Shown here: in pieces, positions 53,732-61,788 of the stretch | How the letters are laid out: every line of letters begins with the position of its first letter | Numbering within the stretch: the stretch's first letter is position 1 | From: Burkholderiales bacterium | GTDB taxonomy: Bacteria > Pseudomonadota > Gammaproteobacteria > Burkholderiales > SG8-41 | NCBI GenBank assembly: GCA_020854035.1 | Contig: JADZGE010000078.1 | Coordinates: 1-64,000, forward strand | Direction: 5' to 3' | Length of the DNA stretch: 64,000 bases | Made by a program: the position numbers and the translations under genes | The notes under the pieces: model-generated | Seen by the model: the letters and a program-made list of their open reading frames with translations, nothing else | Database searches by the model: none | Told to the model about the DNA's origin: nothing

Positions 53732-54166
53732 ATGTCGATCGACTGGAACGCTTTCACCCCTGTCCCCGCGCTGATCGGCGGCGCGCTGATCGGCGCCGCG
53801 GCGGCGCTCTTCGTCGTGCTGAACGGCCGCATCGCCGGGGTGAGCGGCATCCTCGGCGGGCTGCTGAGGCCCGCGGCGGGCGATGTCGGCTGGCGGATCG
53901 CCTTCGTCGCCGGCCTCGTCGCCGCGCCGATCGCCTACGCCGAGTTCGCACCCCGGCCGGAGATCCGCGTCGATGCGGGCTACGCGATGCTGATCGTCGC
54001 GGGGCTGCTCGTCGGCGTCGGCACGCGCTACGGAGCGGGCTGCACGAGCGGGCACGGCGTGTGCGGCATCTCGCGGCTCTCGCCGCGTTCGATCGTCGCG
54101 ACGCTCGCCTTCATGGCCGCCGGGTTCGCCACGGTGTTCGTGGCGCGCCACCTGACGGGCGCGTGA
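53732..54166 (+). CDS. YeeE/YedE-family sulfur-transport protein, half 1
   Basis: A protein of 144 residues with four membrane segments. The YeeE/YedE (TsuA/PmpA-type) motif is GTRYGAGCTSGHGVCGISRL, with the conserved Cys that handles thiosulfate- or persulfide-type sulfur. It is the N-terminal half of the carrier; the second half is encoded by the next gene 7 bp downstream. Such pairs are often linked to persulfide or thiosulfate metabolism. Confidence 0.92.
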   Translation: MSIDWNAFTPVPALIGGALIGAAAALFVVLNGRIAGVSGILGGLLRPAAGDVGWRIAFVAGLVAAPIAYAEFAPRPEIRVDAGYAMLIVAGLLVGVGTRYGAGCTSGHGVCGISRLSPRSIVATLAFMAAGFATVFVARHLTGA

Positions 54167-54173
54167 GGCGGAC

Positions 54174-54605
54174 GTGTACACGGCAGCCTCGTTCGCCGCC
54201 GGGCTCGTCTTCGGCTTCGGCCTGATCGTCGCCGGGATGGCGAACCCGGCCAAGGTGCTCGCGTTTCTCGATCTCTCGGGAAACTGGGATCCCTCCCTTG
54301 CGCTCGTGATGGCGGGCGCGATCGTCGTGGGCGCGGGGGCCTTCGCCCTCATGCGCGGCAAGAGGCGTTCGCTCCTCGGCGCGCCGCTCCTGTTGCCCAC
54401 CGCGCGGGACATCGACCGGCGGCTCGTGATCGGCAGCCTCGTGTTCGGCATCGGCTGGGGCCTCGCCGGGATCTGCCCGGGGCCCGCGCTGGTGCTCGCC
54501 GGGACGGGCATCGCGAAGGGCTGGATCTTCCTCGCCGCGATGCTGGCGGGGAACGCGATCTTCGAGGTTGCCGAGTCGGCGGGCCGCCGGGCGCGGAAAA
54601 CCTAG
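54174..54605 (+). CDS. YeeE/YedE-family (DUF6691) sulfur-transport protein, half 2
   Basis: A protein of 143 residues from GTG 54174. Four membrane segments; conserved block GFGLIVAGMANPAKVLAFLD and the Cys-containing GIGWGLAGICPGPALVLAGT. It complements the upstream half to complete the eight-helix carrier. No rhodanese or persulfide dioxygenase gene is adjacent. Confidence 0.92.
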   Translation: MYTAASFAAGLVFGFGLIVAGMANPAKVLAFLDLSGNWDPSLALVMAGAIVVGAGAFALMRGKRRSLLGAPLLLPTARDIDRRLVIGSLVFGIGWGLAGICPGPALVLAGTGIAKGWIFLAAMLAGNAIFEVAESAGRRARKT

Positions 54606-54666
54606 TTGGCAGGAATTTGCCGCAGAGGCACGGAGGCCGCGGAGAGGATCCGGATCAGGTCGGCTG

Positions 54667-56688
54667 TCACCGCGCCCTCCGCGTCACCGCGGTGATATCG
54701 CCCTGGCCGGCCGTCTCGAGCCGCTCCAGTTCTTCCTGCAGCGCCAGCCATTCCGTTTCGAGCTCTTCGAGCTCGCGCACGAGGTAGGCCTGGTCCACCA
54801 GCAACGCCTTCAGCGCATCCCTGCCTTCGCCCGCGTACGCGGACGGGTCGGCGAGTTGCGCGTCGAGCGCGGACCTGCGGGCGGTGAGCTTCGCCATGCT
54901 CTCTTCCAGCCGCTTCACGCGCGATTCGATGGGCTTGCGCGCCGCCGAACGGCGCTGGCGGTCTTCGGCCTGCGTGCGCTTCTCCGCCCGGCGCTCCGCC
55001 GCCGGCGCCGCGGGCGCGGGTTCGCGCCCGGGGACCGCGCCGGCTTCCTCGCGCGGCGCAACCGGACCGCCTGCCTCGCCGCCGCCGCCGAGCTTGGTGC
55101 GGAAGAGCCAGTCCCGGTAGTCGTCGAGGTCGCCCTCGAAGGGGCGGAGCACCCCGTCGGCCACGATCAGGAACTCGTTGGTCGTCGCGCGGAGCAGGTG
55201 CCGGTCGTGGGACACCAGCACGAGCGTACCTTCGAACTGCGCGAGCGCGACCGTCAACGCCTCGCGCGTCTCGAGATCGAGGTGGTTGGTCGGCTCGTCG
55301 AGGAGCAGGAGATTGGGGCGCTGCCAGACGATGAGCGCCAGCGCAAGGCGGGCCTTCTCGCCGCCGGAGAAGTTCGTGATCGGCCCGGTCGCCATGTCGC
55401 CGGGAAAGTTGAACGAACCGAGGTAGCTCCGCAGGTCCTGCTCGCGCACGGACTTTCCGTCGGGCGGCGCGAGACGCGCTAGGTGCCACAGCGGCGACTC
55501 GTCGTAGCGCAGCATGTCCACCTGGTGCTGCGCGAAGTAGCCGACCGCGAGGCCCCTGTTGAACGTCGCGCGTCCGGCGAGCGGCTGGAGCTCGCCCGCG
55601 ATGGTCTTGATGAGCGTCGATTTTCCCGCCCCGTTCACCCCGAGCAGCCCGTAGCGCTCGCCGCTCCGCAGCGAGAAGCGTATGCCGCGAACGACGACGT
55701 GATCGGGGCCTCCCCCGCCGCGGTAGCCGGCGTCCACGTCTTCGAGCGTCAGCAGGGGATCGGGCGCCTTCAGCGGCTCGCGGAACTCGAAGGAGAAGGG
55801 CGCCGTGACGTGGAGCGGCGCGAGCTCCTCCATCCTCGCGAGCATCTTCATCCGGCTCTGCGCCTGCCGCGCCTTGGTCGCTTTCGCGCGGAAGCGGTCG
55901 ATGAAGGACTCGAGGTGGGCGCGCTCGCGCTGCTGCTTCTCGTACTGCGCCTGCGCGAGCACCACCGCCGCCGCGCGCTGGGCCTCGAAGGCCGAGTAGT
56001 TGCCCCCGTATCGCCGGAGCTTCCGGTTGTCGATGTGCACCACCACGTCGACCACGCCGTCGAGGAAATCCCGGTCGTGCGAGACGACGATGAGGGTTCC
56101 CGGGTAGCGCTTGAGCCACTCCTCGACCCACAGGATCGCGTCGAGATCGAGGTGGTTGGTCGGCTCGTCGAGGAGCAAGAGGTCGGAGGGACACATGAGC
56201 GTCTGCGCGAGGTTCAACCGCATGCGCCAGCCGCCGGAGAAGCTCGCGACGGGCTCGTCCATCTGCCCGTGCGTGAAGCCGAGCCCGGCGAGGAGGCGCT
56301 CGGCGCGCGAGCGCGCGGTGTAGGCGTCCGCGTCCCCGAGCGCGGCGTGCAGCTCTCCCATGCGCACGCCGTCGTGGGCGGCTTCCGCATCCGCCAGCTC
56401 CGCCTCGAGCCGTCGCAGCCGCGTGTCCCCGTCGACGGCGTAATCGAGCGCCGGTCGCGCGAGCGCGGGGGTTTCCTGCGCCACGTGCGCGACGCGCCAG
56501 CGCGCCGGGTAGTCCACGTCGCCGCGATCGGCGTGCAGTTCGTCGCGAAGCAGGGCGAAGAGGCTCGACTTGCCGGAGCCGTTCGCGCCGACGAGACCCA
56601 CCTTCTCGCCGGGATTCACGGAAAGGTCGGCGGCTTCGAGCAGCACCTTGGCGCCGCGCCGGAGCGTGACCTGGGAGAGCCGGATCAT
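54667..56688 (-). CDS. ABC-F ATPase (YheS/Uup type)
   Basis: A protein of 673 residues. Two ATPase domains: Walker A GANGSGKSSLF and GVNGAGKSTLI; signatures FSGGWRMRLNLAQ and FSGGEKARLALALI; Walker B LLLDEPTNHLD twice. The inter-domain arm linker (ESFIDRFRAKATKARQAQSR) is of the YheS kind. The C-terminal coiled coil (RVKRLEESMAKLTARRSALD then YLVRELEELETEWLALQEEL) resembles YheS/Uup tails. ABC-F proteins act on the ribosome. It is upstream of, and convergent with, the YeeE gene pair. ATG 56688 is the family start. Confidence 0.95.
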   Translation of the reverse strand: MIRLSQVTLRRGAKVLLEAADLSVNPGEKVGLVGANGSGKSSLFALLRDELHADRGDVDYPARWRVAHVAQETPALARPALDYAVDGDTRLRRLEAELADAEAAHDGVRMGELHAALGDADAYTARSRAERLLAGLGFTHGQMDEPVASFSGGWRMRLNLAQTLMCPSDLLLLDEPTNHLDLDAILWVEEWLKRYPGTLIVVSHDRDFLDGVVDVVVHIDNRKLRRYGGNYSAFEAQRAAAVVLAQAQYEKQQRERAHLESFIDRFRAKATKARQAQSRMKMLARMEELAPLHVTAPFSFEFREPLKAPDPLLTLEDVDAGYRGGGGPDHVVVRGIRFSLRSGERYGLLGVNGAGKSTLIKTIAGELQPLAGRATFNRGLAVGYFAQHQVDMLRYDESPLWHLARLAPPDGKSVREQDLRSYLGSFNFPGDMATGPITNFSGGEKARLALALIVWQRPNLLLLDEPTNHLDLETREALTVALAQFEGTLVLVSHDRHLLRATTNEFLIVADGVLRPFEGDLDDYRDWLFRTKLGGGGEAGGPVAPREEAGAVPGREPAPAAPAAERRAEKRTQAEDRQRRSAARKPIESRVKRLEESMAKLTARRSALDAQLADPSAYAGEGRDALKALLVDQAYLVRELEELETEWLALQEELERLETAGQGDITAVTRRAR

Positions 56689-56734
56689 GGGCGGCGCCGG
56701 TGCGAGGAGCGCATCGTGGAATGCATGCGCCGGC

Positions 56735-58579
56735 TCAACGGCCGGCGCGGGTGCACGCGTCGGCGTCGCCCAGGACGCAGCCGCGGCGCAGGTAGTCCTG
56801 TTCGCGCGCGGAGGACAGTGTCGCGGCGCGCGTGCACGCGAACGCCATGCCGTCGTCGCAGACGCGTGCGTAGAGCCCGAAAGCCTTCTCCCTGTCCGGC
56901 GCGATGCCCTCGCCCGCGGCGAGCAGGCGCGCCGCGATGAAGCACGCGGTGCGGTCGCCGAGTTCGCAGGCACGCCCGTAGAGCGCCGCGGCGCGCGCGG
57001 CGTCGCGAGGGAGGTCGGCCCGCGCGGCGCGCGCGGTCGAGCGGGAGCGCGGCTTCTCAGCCCGCGCCTTGCGACCCGACTCGTGCATTTCCGCGGCGTG
57101 GCGGCACCCCTCCGCGCGGCCGAGCTCGCAGGCTTTCTCGTACGCGCCCGCGGCGCCGATCACGTCGCGTTCGGCGTCGAGCCCTCGCGCGAGTTCCCGG
57201 GCGAGCGAGACGCACGAGCGTGCGTCGTCGAGCGTGCAGCCGCGCTCGAACGCGGCGAGCGCCGAGCGGTTCATCCGCGCCGCGGGCGGTTGATCCTCGC
57301 GCAGGCCCGCCTGCCGTGCCTTGCGCCGCCACTCGTAGCCGGCGAGGAAGCACTCCTCGCCGCGGCCGCCCGCGCATCCCGCCTCGAAGCGCTGCGGTGC
57401 CGCGGCCTCCGGCAGCCCCCGGAGAACCGCGTCCTCCCCATCCTGCGTCGCCGGACCTCGCGCGAGCGCGTGGTCCATCCATGCCGGGGCACCATCCGTC
57501 AACCCGAGCCGGTAGATGCGAAAGCGGGTGATACGGCCGGTGCGATCCGGGCTGTCCGAGAGATAAGCGTAGCCCTCGCCGTTCTCGCCCGCCACGCGCT
57601 CCGCGCCGTTCTCGCGCAGCCGGCGCTGCGCGACGACGCACGGCGCGATGTCCGCAAACCGCCGGGGATAACCCTTCGTCTCCTCGCGGGCGGCGTACTC
57701 CCAGGCGCACCAGGCGATCGCGCGCTCGGGATCGAGCACCGATGCGCAGGTCGGCGGATTCTCGGGCGGCCGATTCTCACCGGCGCCGAGACCGAAGAGG
57801 CTCGTGCCGTCCGCTACTATCGTGTCGAACCCGGTGGCGCGAAAGCGCAGCGGCTGCGCGCAGACAAGGTAAGCGGCGCGGCGCCCATCCGCGGCGGGAA
57901 GCGCGGCAAGGTAGGTGAACCGGTAGCCGCTCGCATCGCCCATACGCGCGGCGGCCTCGGGGCAGTCATCGAGCCGGGCGGGGTAGCCGCCGGCGCGCCG
58001 GCCCGCGAGGCAGGACTGCAAGAGCTTCAGCGTCTCCTGCGCGGCGCGGGCGTTGGCCGCGGCCTGCGCGCTGCGGGCCTTGAACGCCGCCGCCTGCCAG
58101 TTGTAGTAAACGAGGCTCGCCGCGGCGACGGCGGCCGGCAGCGCGAAAGCAAGGAGCCACGCCGTCGCCGGCGCCGCGCCGGCTGCGGACCTGGCGGGCG
58201 CGCGGCGCAGCCCGGCGGCAGCGACGGCGGCGAGCGGCAGTTGCGCGAGCGCGCCGAGCGCGAGCGCGATGACCTGCTCTTCCTTGTCGCGGTTGCCGAG
58301 CGTGAAGGCGCCGAAGAGCACGGCCATCGCCGCGAGCGGCAGCGCCCACACCGCGTTGACGAGCGCCGTTCCGAGCGCAAGGCGCAGTCCCGCTCCGCCG
58401 TCGCGCCACGCGAGCAGAGCCGAAACGGTGCAATAAGGAAGCGCCAGCGCGCCGAAGTAGAGCAGCACGAAACGCCCGGAATCGGGCAGCAGGCGCGTCT
58501 GCGGCACCACCCAGTATGCGTACCAGCCGATCGTTGCGAGAGTGACGAGCGCGAGAACTGCCGCGAGAATCCGGGTCAT
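56735..58579 (-). CDS. Membrane protein with Sel1-like repeats
   Basis: A protein of 614 residues. The first 170 residues have about five membrane segments (ILAAVLALVTLATIGWYAYW, LLYFGALALPYCTVSALLAW and others). A periplasmic or cytoplasmic region with paired Cys residues follows. The C-terminal third has Sel1-type helical repeats (AGAYEKACELGRAEGCRHAA, AALYGRACELGDRTACFIAA, FGLYARVCDDGMAFACTRAA), of the Cys-bearing type. Function unknown. ATG 58579 is favoured by the hydrophobic start; there is a short gap of 46 bp to the ABC-F gene on the same strand. Confidence 0.8.
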   Translation of the reverse strand: MTRILAAVLALVTLATIGWYAYWVVPQTRLLPDSGRFVLLYFGALALPYCTVSALLAWRDGGAGLRLALGTALVNAVWALPLAAMAVLFGAFTLGNRDKEEQVIALALGALAQLPLAAVAAAGLRRAPARSAAGAAPATAWLLAFALPAAVAAASLVYYNWQAAAFKARSAQAAANARAAQETLKLLQSCLAGRRAGGYPARLDDCPEAAARMGDASGYRFTYLAALPAADGRRAAYLVCAQPLRFRATGFDTIVADGTSLFGLGAGENRPPENPPTCASVLDPERAIAWCAWEYAAREETKGYPRRFADIAPCVVAQRRLRENGAERVAGENGEGYAYLSDSPDRTGRITRFRIYRLGLTDGAPAWMDHALARGPATQDGEDAVLRGLPEAAAPQRFEAGCAGGRGEECFLAGYEWRRKARQAGLREDQPPAARMNRSALAAFERGCTLDDARSCVSLARELARGLDAERDVIGAAGAYEKACELGRAEGCRHAAEMHESGRKARAEKPRSRSTARAARADLPRDAARAAALYGRACELGDRTACFIAARLLAAGEGIAPDREKAFGLYARVCDDGMAFACTRAATLSSAREQDYLRRGCVLGDADACTRAGR

Positions 58580-58651
58580 GAACGTCCACCGAGCAAGGGG
58601 CGGATTGTACGCGCAAAGGCCGGTTCGCAGGGCCCGCGGCGCGCTCCCTGT

Positions 58652-60157
58652 ATGATGAGCGGCGCGCGCGCTTCCATGAGCACCGGTCACGACACGCCAC
58701 AGCACCCGCCCGGCGACACCGCGGGAACCCGGGTGACGCGCCGGGAGTTCCTCGTTCTCTTCTCGGCCTTGTTCCTGCCGATGTTCCTCGCGGCGGTGGA
58801 CCAGACGCTGCTCGCCACCGCCACTCCCGCGATCGCGGCTTCCCTCGGCGGCCTGCGGGACACGTCGTGGATCGTGGTGGGCTACCTCATCGCGGCGGCG
58901 ACGATTGTGCCCGTCTACGGGCGGCTCGGCGACAGCCGTGGCCGTCGCAACATGCTGCTCGTGGCGCTCGCCGTCTTCGCGGCGGGCTCGGCCGCCTGCG
59001 CGCTCGCGCAGTCGCTGCCGCAGCTCGTGGCGGCGCGCATCCTCCAGGGGCTGGGCGGCGGCGGCATGATGATGCTCTCGCACGCGCTGATCGGCGAAAT
59101 GGTGCCCCCGATCGATCGCGTCCGGTTCCAGGGGTATCTCGTGATCGTGTTCACGACCGCCAGCGTGAGCGGCCCGGTCATCGGCGGGCTCGTCGTCACG
59201 GCCGTGAGCTGGCGCTGGCTCTTCCTCGCCAATCTGCCGCTCGCCGCCTTCGCTGCGTGGCGCCTCTCGCGCCTGCCGCGGGGCGACCGGCATCCACCGC
59301 AGGGCGGCGACCCGGATGTCGCCGGCCACGTGCTCTTCGCGCTGAGCGCGATGACCGGGCTCTTCTGGCTTACGTCCGTGGGGCATCGCTTTTCCTGGGG
59401 TTCGACGGAGAGTCTCGCGCTCGGGGGCGCCGCGGCCATCTCGTTCGTCGCGCTCACCCTGAACGAGCGCCACCGGCGCACGCCGTTTCTCCCCGTGGAT
59501 CTCCTGCGCGACAAGGTGATCAGGCTGTCGGTGGTGCTCGTGATGTTCTTCGCGGCGTGCATGTTCGCGGTGATCTTCCTGCTGCCGATCTACCTGCAGC
59601 TCGGTCACCGGGTGAGCCCGGCGCTCTCGGGCCTCCTGCTCCTGCCGGTGACCGCCGGCCAGGTGACCGCGGCGATGATCGCCTCGCGCGTTCTCCGGCG
59701 CACCGGCAACCCGTACCCGATTCCCATCGTCGGCATGTCGGTCTCGAGCGCGGGCCTGCTGCTGCTCGGCTTGCTGCCCTCTCACTTTGCGCTGACGGCG
59801 GTGCTGGGAGTCGTGACGGGGCTCGGGCTCGGCACGGTGATGCCCGTGAGCCAGTTGCTCGTGCAGGTTCGGGCGGGACGCCCGCGCCTGGGGGCCGTCA
59901 GCGCGCTCAGCGCGCTCTTCCGGAACACGGGCGGCGCGGCCGGAACCGCGCTGATCGGCACGCTGGTCTTCACGATGATACCGGGCGCCGATCGCCACTC
60001 GCTCGCCGCCGGCGCGGGCGGGTTCGACACGGCGAGCGTGATCCGCGCCTTCCACTGGACCTTCGTCGTCACGGCGGTGGTGGCGGCGCTCGCCGCGTGC
60101 ATCGCGAGCCGGATACCGAGGGTTCGGCTGTGGGAGGCGAAGCGCGGTCCGGAATGA
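58652..60157 (+). CDS. DHA2-family MFS efflux transporter (EmrB/QacA type)
   Basis: A protein of 501 residues with about 14 membrane segments. The antiporter motifs are LAAVDQTLLATATPAIAASL at TM1 and YGRLGDSRGRRNMLLVALAV in the signature loop; SGPVIGGLVVTAVSWRWLFL is motif C. It probably exports drugs or toxic metabolites using the proton gradient. Starts at 58652, 58655 and 58676 are all possible, with no strong ribosome binding site to choose between them. It diverges from the Sel1 protein gene. Its stop overlaps the ATG of the truncated reductase gene. Confidence 0.93.
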   Translation: MMSGARASMSTGHDTPQHPPGDTAGTRVTRREFLVLFSALFLPMFLAAVDQTLLATATPAIAASLGGLRDTSWIVVGYLIAAATIVPVYGRLGDSRGRRNMLLVALAVFAAGSAACALAQSLPQLVAARILQGLGGGGMMMLSHALIGEMVPPIDRVRFQGYLVIVFTTASVSGPVIGGLVVTAVSWRWLFLANLPLAAFAAWRLSRLPRGDRHPPQGGDPDVAGHVLFALSAMTGLFWLTSVGHRFSWGSTESLALGGAAAISFVALTLNERHRRTPFLPVDLLRDKVIRLSVVLVMFFAACMFAVIFLLPIYLQLGHRVSPALSGLLLLPVTAGQVTAAMIASRVLRRTGNPYPIPIVGMSVSSAGLLLLGLLPSHFALTAVLGVVTGLGLGTVMPVSQLLVQVRAGRPRLGAVSALSALFRNTGGAAGTALIGTLVFTMIPGADRHSLAAGAGGFDTASVIRAFHWTFVVTAVVAALAACIASRIPRVRLWEAKRGPE

Positions 60158-60684
60158 CGGACGCATCGCGCAAGGGCGTGGCCGCCGCCTGCGGGCGCTC
60201 GCTCGCGCGCCTGAGGACGGACCGCCTCGACTGCTACCTCCTGCACTGGCGGGGTCGGCACCCGCTCGAGGAAACCATCGACGCGTTCGGGAAGCTCCAG
60301 GCGCAGGGCAAGATACTCTCCTGGGGCGTGAGCAACTTCGACGTGGCCGACCTCGACGCCGCGCGGAAGATCGCCGGCGCCGGCCGCATCGCCTGCAACC
60401 AGGTGCTCTATCATCTCGCCGAGCGCGCGATCGAGCACGTAGTCATCCCGCGGTGCGAGAAGAACGGCGCGACCGTGGTGGCCTACGGCCCGTACGGGCA
60501 CGACAACTTCCCGGCTAAACGCTCGGCGGGCCGGGAGGTGCTGGACGGTATCGCCGCCAGGCACGTTGCGACCGCGCGCCAGGTCGCGCTGCGTTTCCTC
60601 GTGCGGCGCCCGGCGCTGTTTACGATCCCGAAGGCGGCTGCCATACTTCGTTACCCATCACCGCCTCACTGGTCGCCCATATGA
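60154..60684 (+). pseudogene. Aldo/keto reductase truncated at both ends
   Basis: 176 codons. Residues 5-158 match the middle of an AKR barrel: SLARLRTDRLDCYLLHWRGR with the conserved His, GKILSWGVSNFDVADLDAAR, RIACNQVLYHLAERAIEHVV and QVALRFLVRRPALFTIPKAA. The first third of the barrel, with the catalytic Asp, Tyr and Lys, is missing, and after IPKAA the end runs into unrelated sequence (ILRYPSPPHWSPI). The ATG overlaps the MFS stop and the stop overlaps the next Bug ATG. It may still be translated but should be inactive. Confidence 0.75.
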
Positions 60685-61673
60685 GCGAGCGTTCCGCCAG
60701 GCGGATTCTTGTTTCTCTGACGATCGCCGCGACGCTCGCGCCGGTCACGGCGGGCGCGCAAGGCTGGAAGCCGGAGCGGCCGGTGGAGATCATCGTGCCG
60801 AGCACGCCCGGCGGCGGCCTCGACCGCACCGGGCGGCTTCTCGTGCGCGTCATGCAAGAGCGCAAGCTCTCGGACCAGCCGGTCAACGTGGTGAACAAGC
60901 CGGGGGGCACGGGGGCGGTGGCGCTCGCCTACCTCTCGCAGCACGCGGGAGATGCGCATTTCGGCATGATCGTCGGACAGGCGCTCCTCACCAACCACAT
61001 CATGGGCCGCAGCAGACTGCACCACTCCGAGTTCACGCCGCTCGCCATCGTGAACGTGGAGTACGTGGCGCTTTCGGTCCGGGCCGAGTCCCCGTTGAAG
61101 AGCGCGAAGGAAGTGATCGAGCGGTTAAGGAAGGATCCGGGCGCGCTCTCGGTCGCGGTCGGCACCGGTATCGGCACCGCGACGCAGACGGCCTACGCGC
61201 ACGCGATGTTCGCGGCCGGAGTGGACGTGAAGAGAATCAAGCAGGTGACCTTCGGCTCGGGCGGCGAATCGATGGCGGCGCTGCTCGGCGGCCACATCGA
61301 CGCCTCGTCCTCCCCCGTATCCTCGATCATCGCGAACCTGCGCGCGGGACGGGTGCGGGTGCTCGCCGTGAGCGCGCCGCAGCGCCGGCCGGGCGATCTC
61401 GCGGAAGTGCCGGCCTGGAACGAACTCGGCGTGAAGAGCGCGGTGGAGGTGTGGCGGGCGCTCGCCGGTCCCAGGGGGCTCACCGCGGCGCAGATCGCGT
61501 ACTGGGATGCCGCGACGGCGCGCGTGGTGGCCGATCCGGAGTGGAAGAAGGAGCTGGAGAGAAGCCTCGCGGACGCGGGGTACAGGAACAGCGCCGCGAC
61601 GGCCGAGCACTGGCGGCGGGAGGAAGCGGAAATGCGCGCGCTCTACACGGAGCTCGGTCTCGCGAAGCAGTGA
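60681..61673 (+). CDS. Bug/TctC-family receptor
   Basis: A protein of 330 residues. Signal peptide ILVSLTIAATLAPVTAGA, cleaved about residue 25. Landmarks differ somewhat from the other Bug proteins but fit the TctC subtype: ERPVEIIVPSTPGGGLDRTG, NVVNKPGGTGAVALAYLSQH, KRIKQVTFGSGGESMAALLG, and the tail EEAEMRALYTELGLAKQ. The ATG overlaps the stop of the aldo/keto reductase remnant (ATGA). Confidence 0.93.
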   Translation: MSERSARRILVSLTIAATLAPVTAGAQGWKPERPVEIIVPSTPGGGLDRTGRLLVRVMQERKLSDQPVNVVNKPGGTGAVALAYLSQHAGDAHFGMIVGQALLTNHIMGRSRLHHSEFTPLAIVNVEYVALSVRAESPLKSAKEVIERLRKDPGALSVAVGTGIGTATQTAYAHAMFAAGVDVKRIKQVTFGSGGESMAALLGGHIDASSSPVSSIIANLRAGRVRVLAVSAPQRRPGDLAEVPAWNELGVKSAVEVWRALAGPRGLTAAQIAYWDAATARVVADPEWKKELERSLADAGYRNSAATAEHWRREEAEMRALYTELGLAKQ

Positions 61674-61689
61674 TCCGCAGGGCCCCGAA

Positions 61690-61775
61690 TCATCCGCGGA
61701 GACGCAGGGGACGCGGAGGGAGACGGCGGGCGGCAAGCAGTGCGCCTTTCTCCGCGGCCTCCGCGTCCGCCTGGC
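61690..61775. repeat. CCGCGGAG-type palindromic intergenic repeat
   Basis: ATCCGCGGAGACGCAGGGGA followed by CGCGGAGGGAGA at the left is roughly complementary to TTTCTCCGCGGCCTCCGCGT at the right. The element fills the gap between the convergent Bug gene and glnS and may terminate both. Half of a similar element occurs at 54615-54645. Confidence 0.6.
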
Positions 61776-61788
61776 AAAACCGTCGGCG

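Noticed and set aside
54568..56940. Long plus-strand open frames opposite the ABC-F ATPase gene
   Set aside because: The ABC-F protein on the minus strand explains the region fully, with both ATPase motif sets; the opposite frames have no recognisable motifs.
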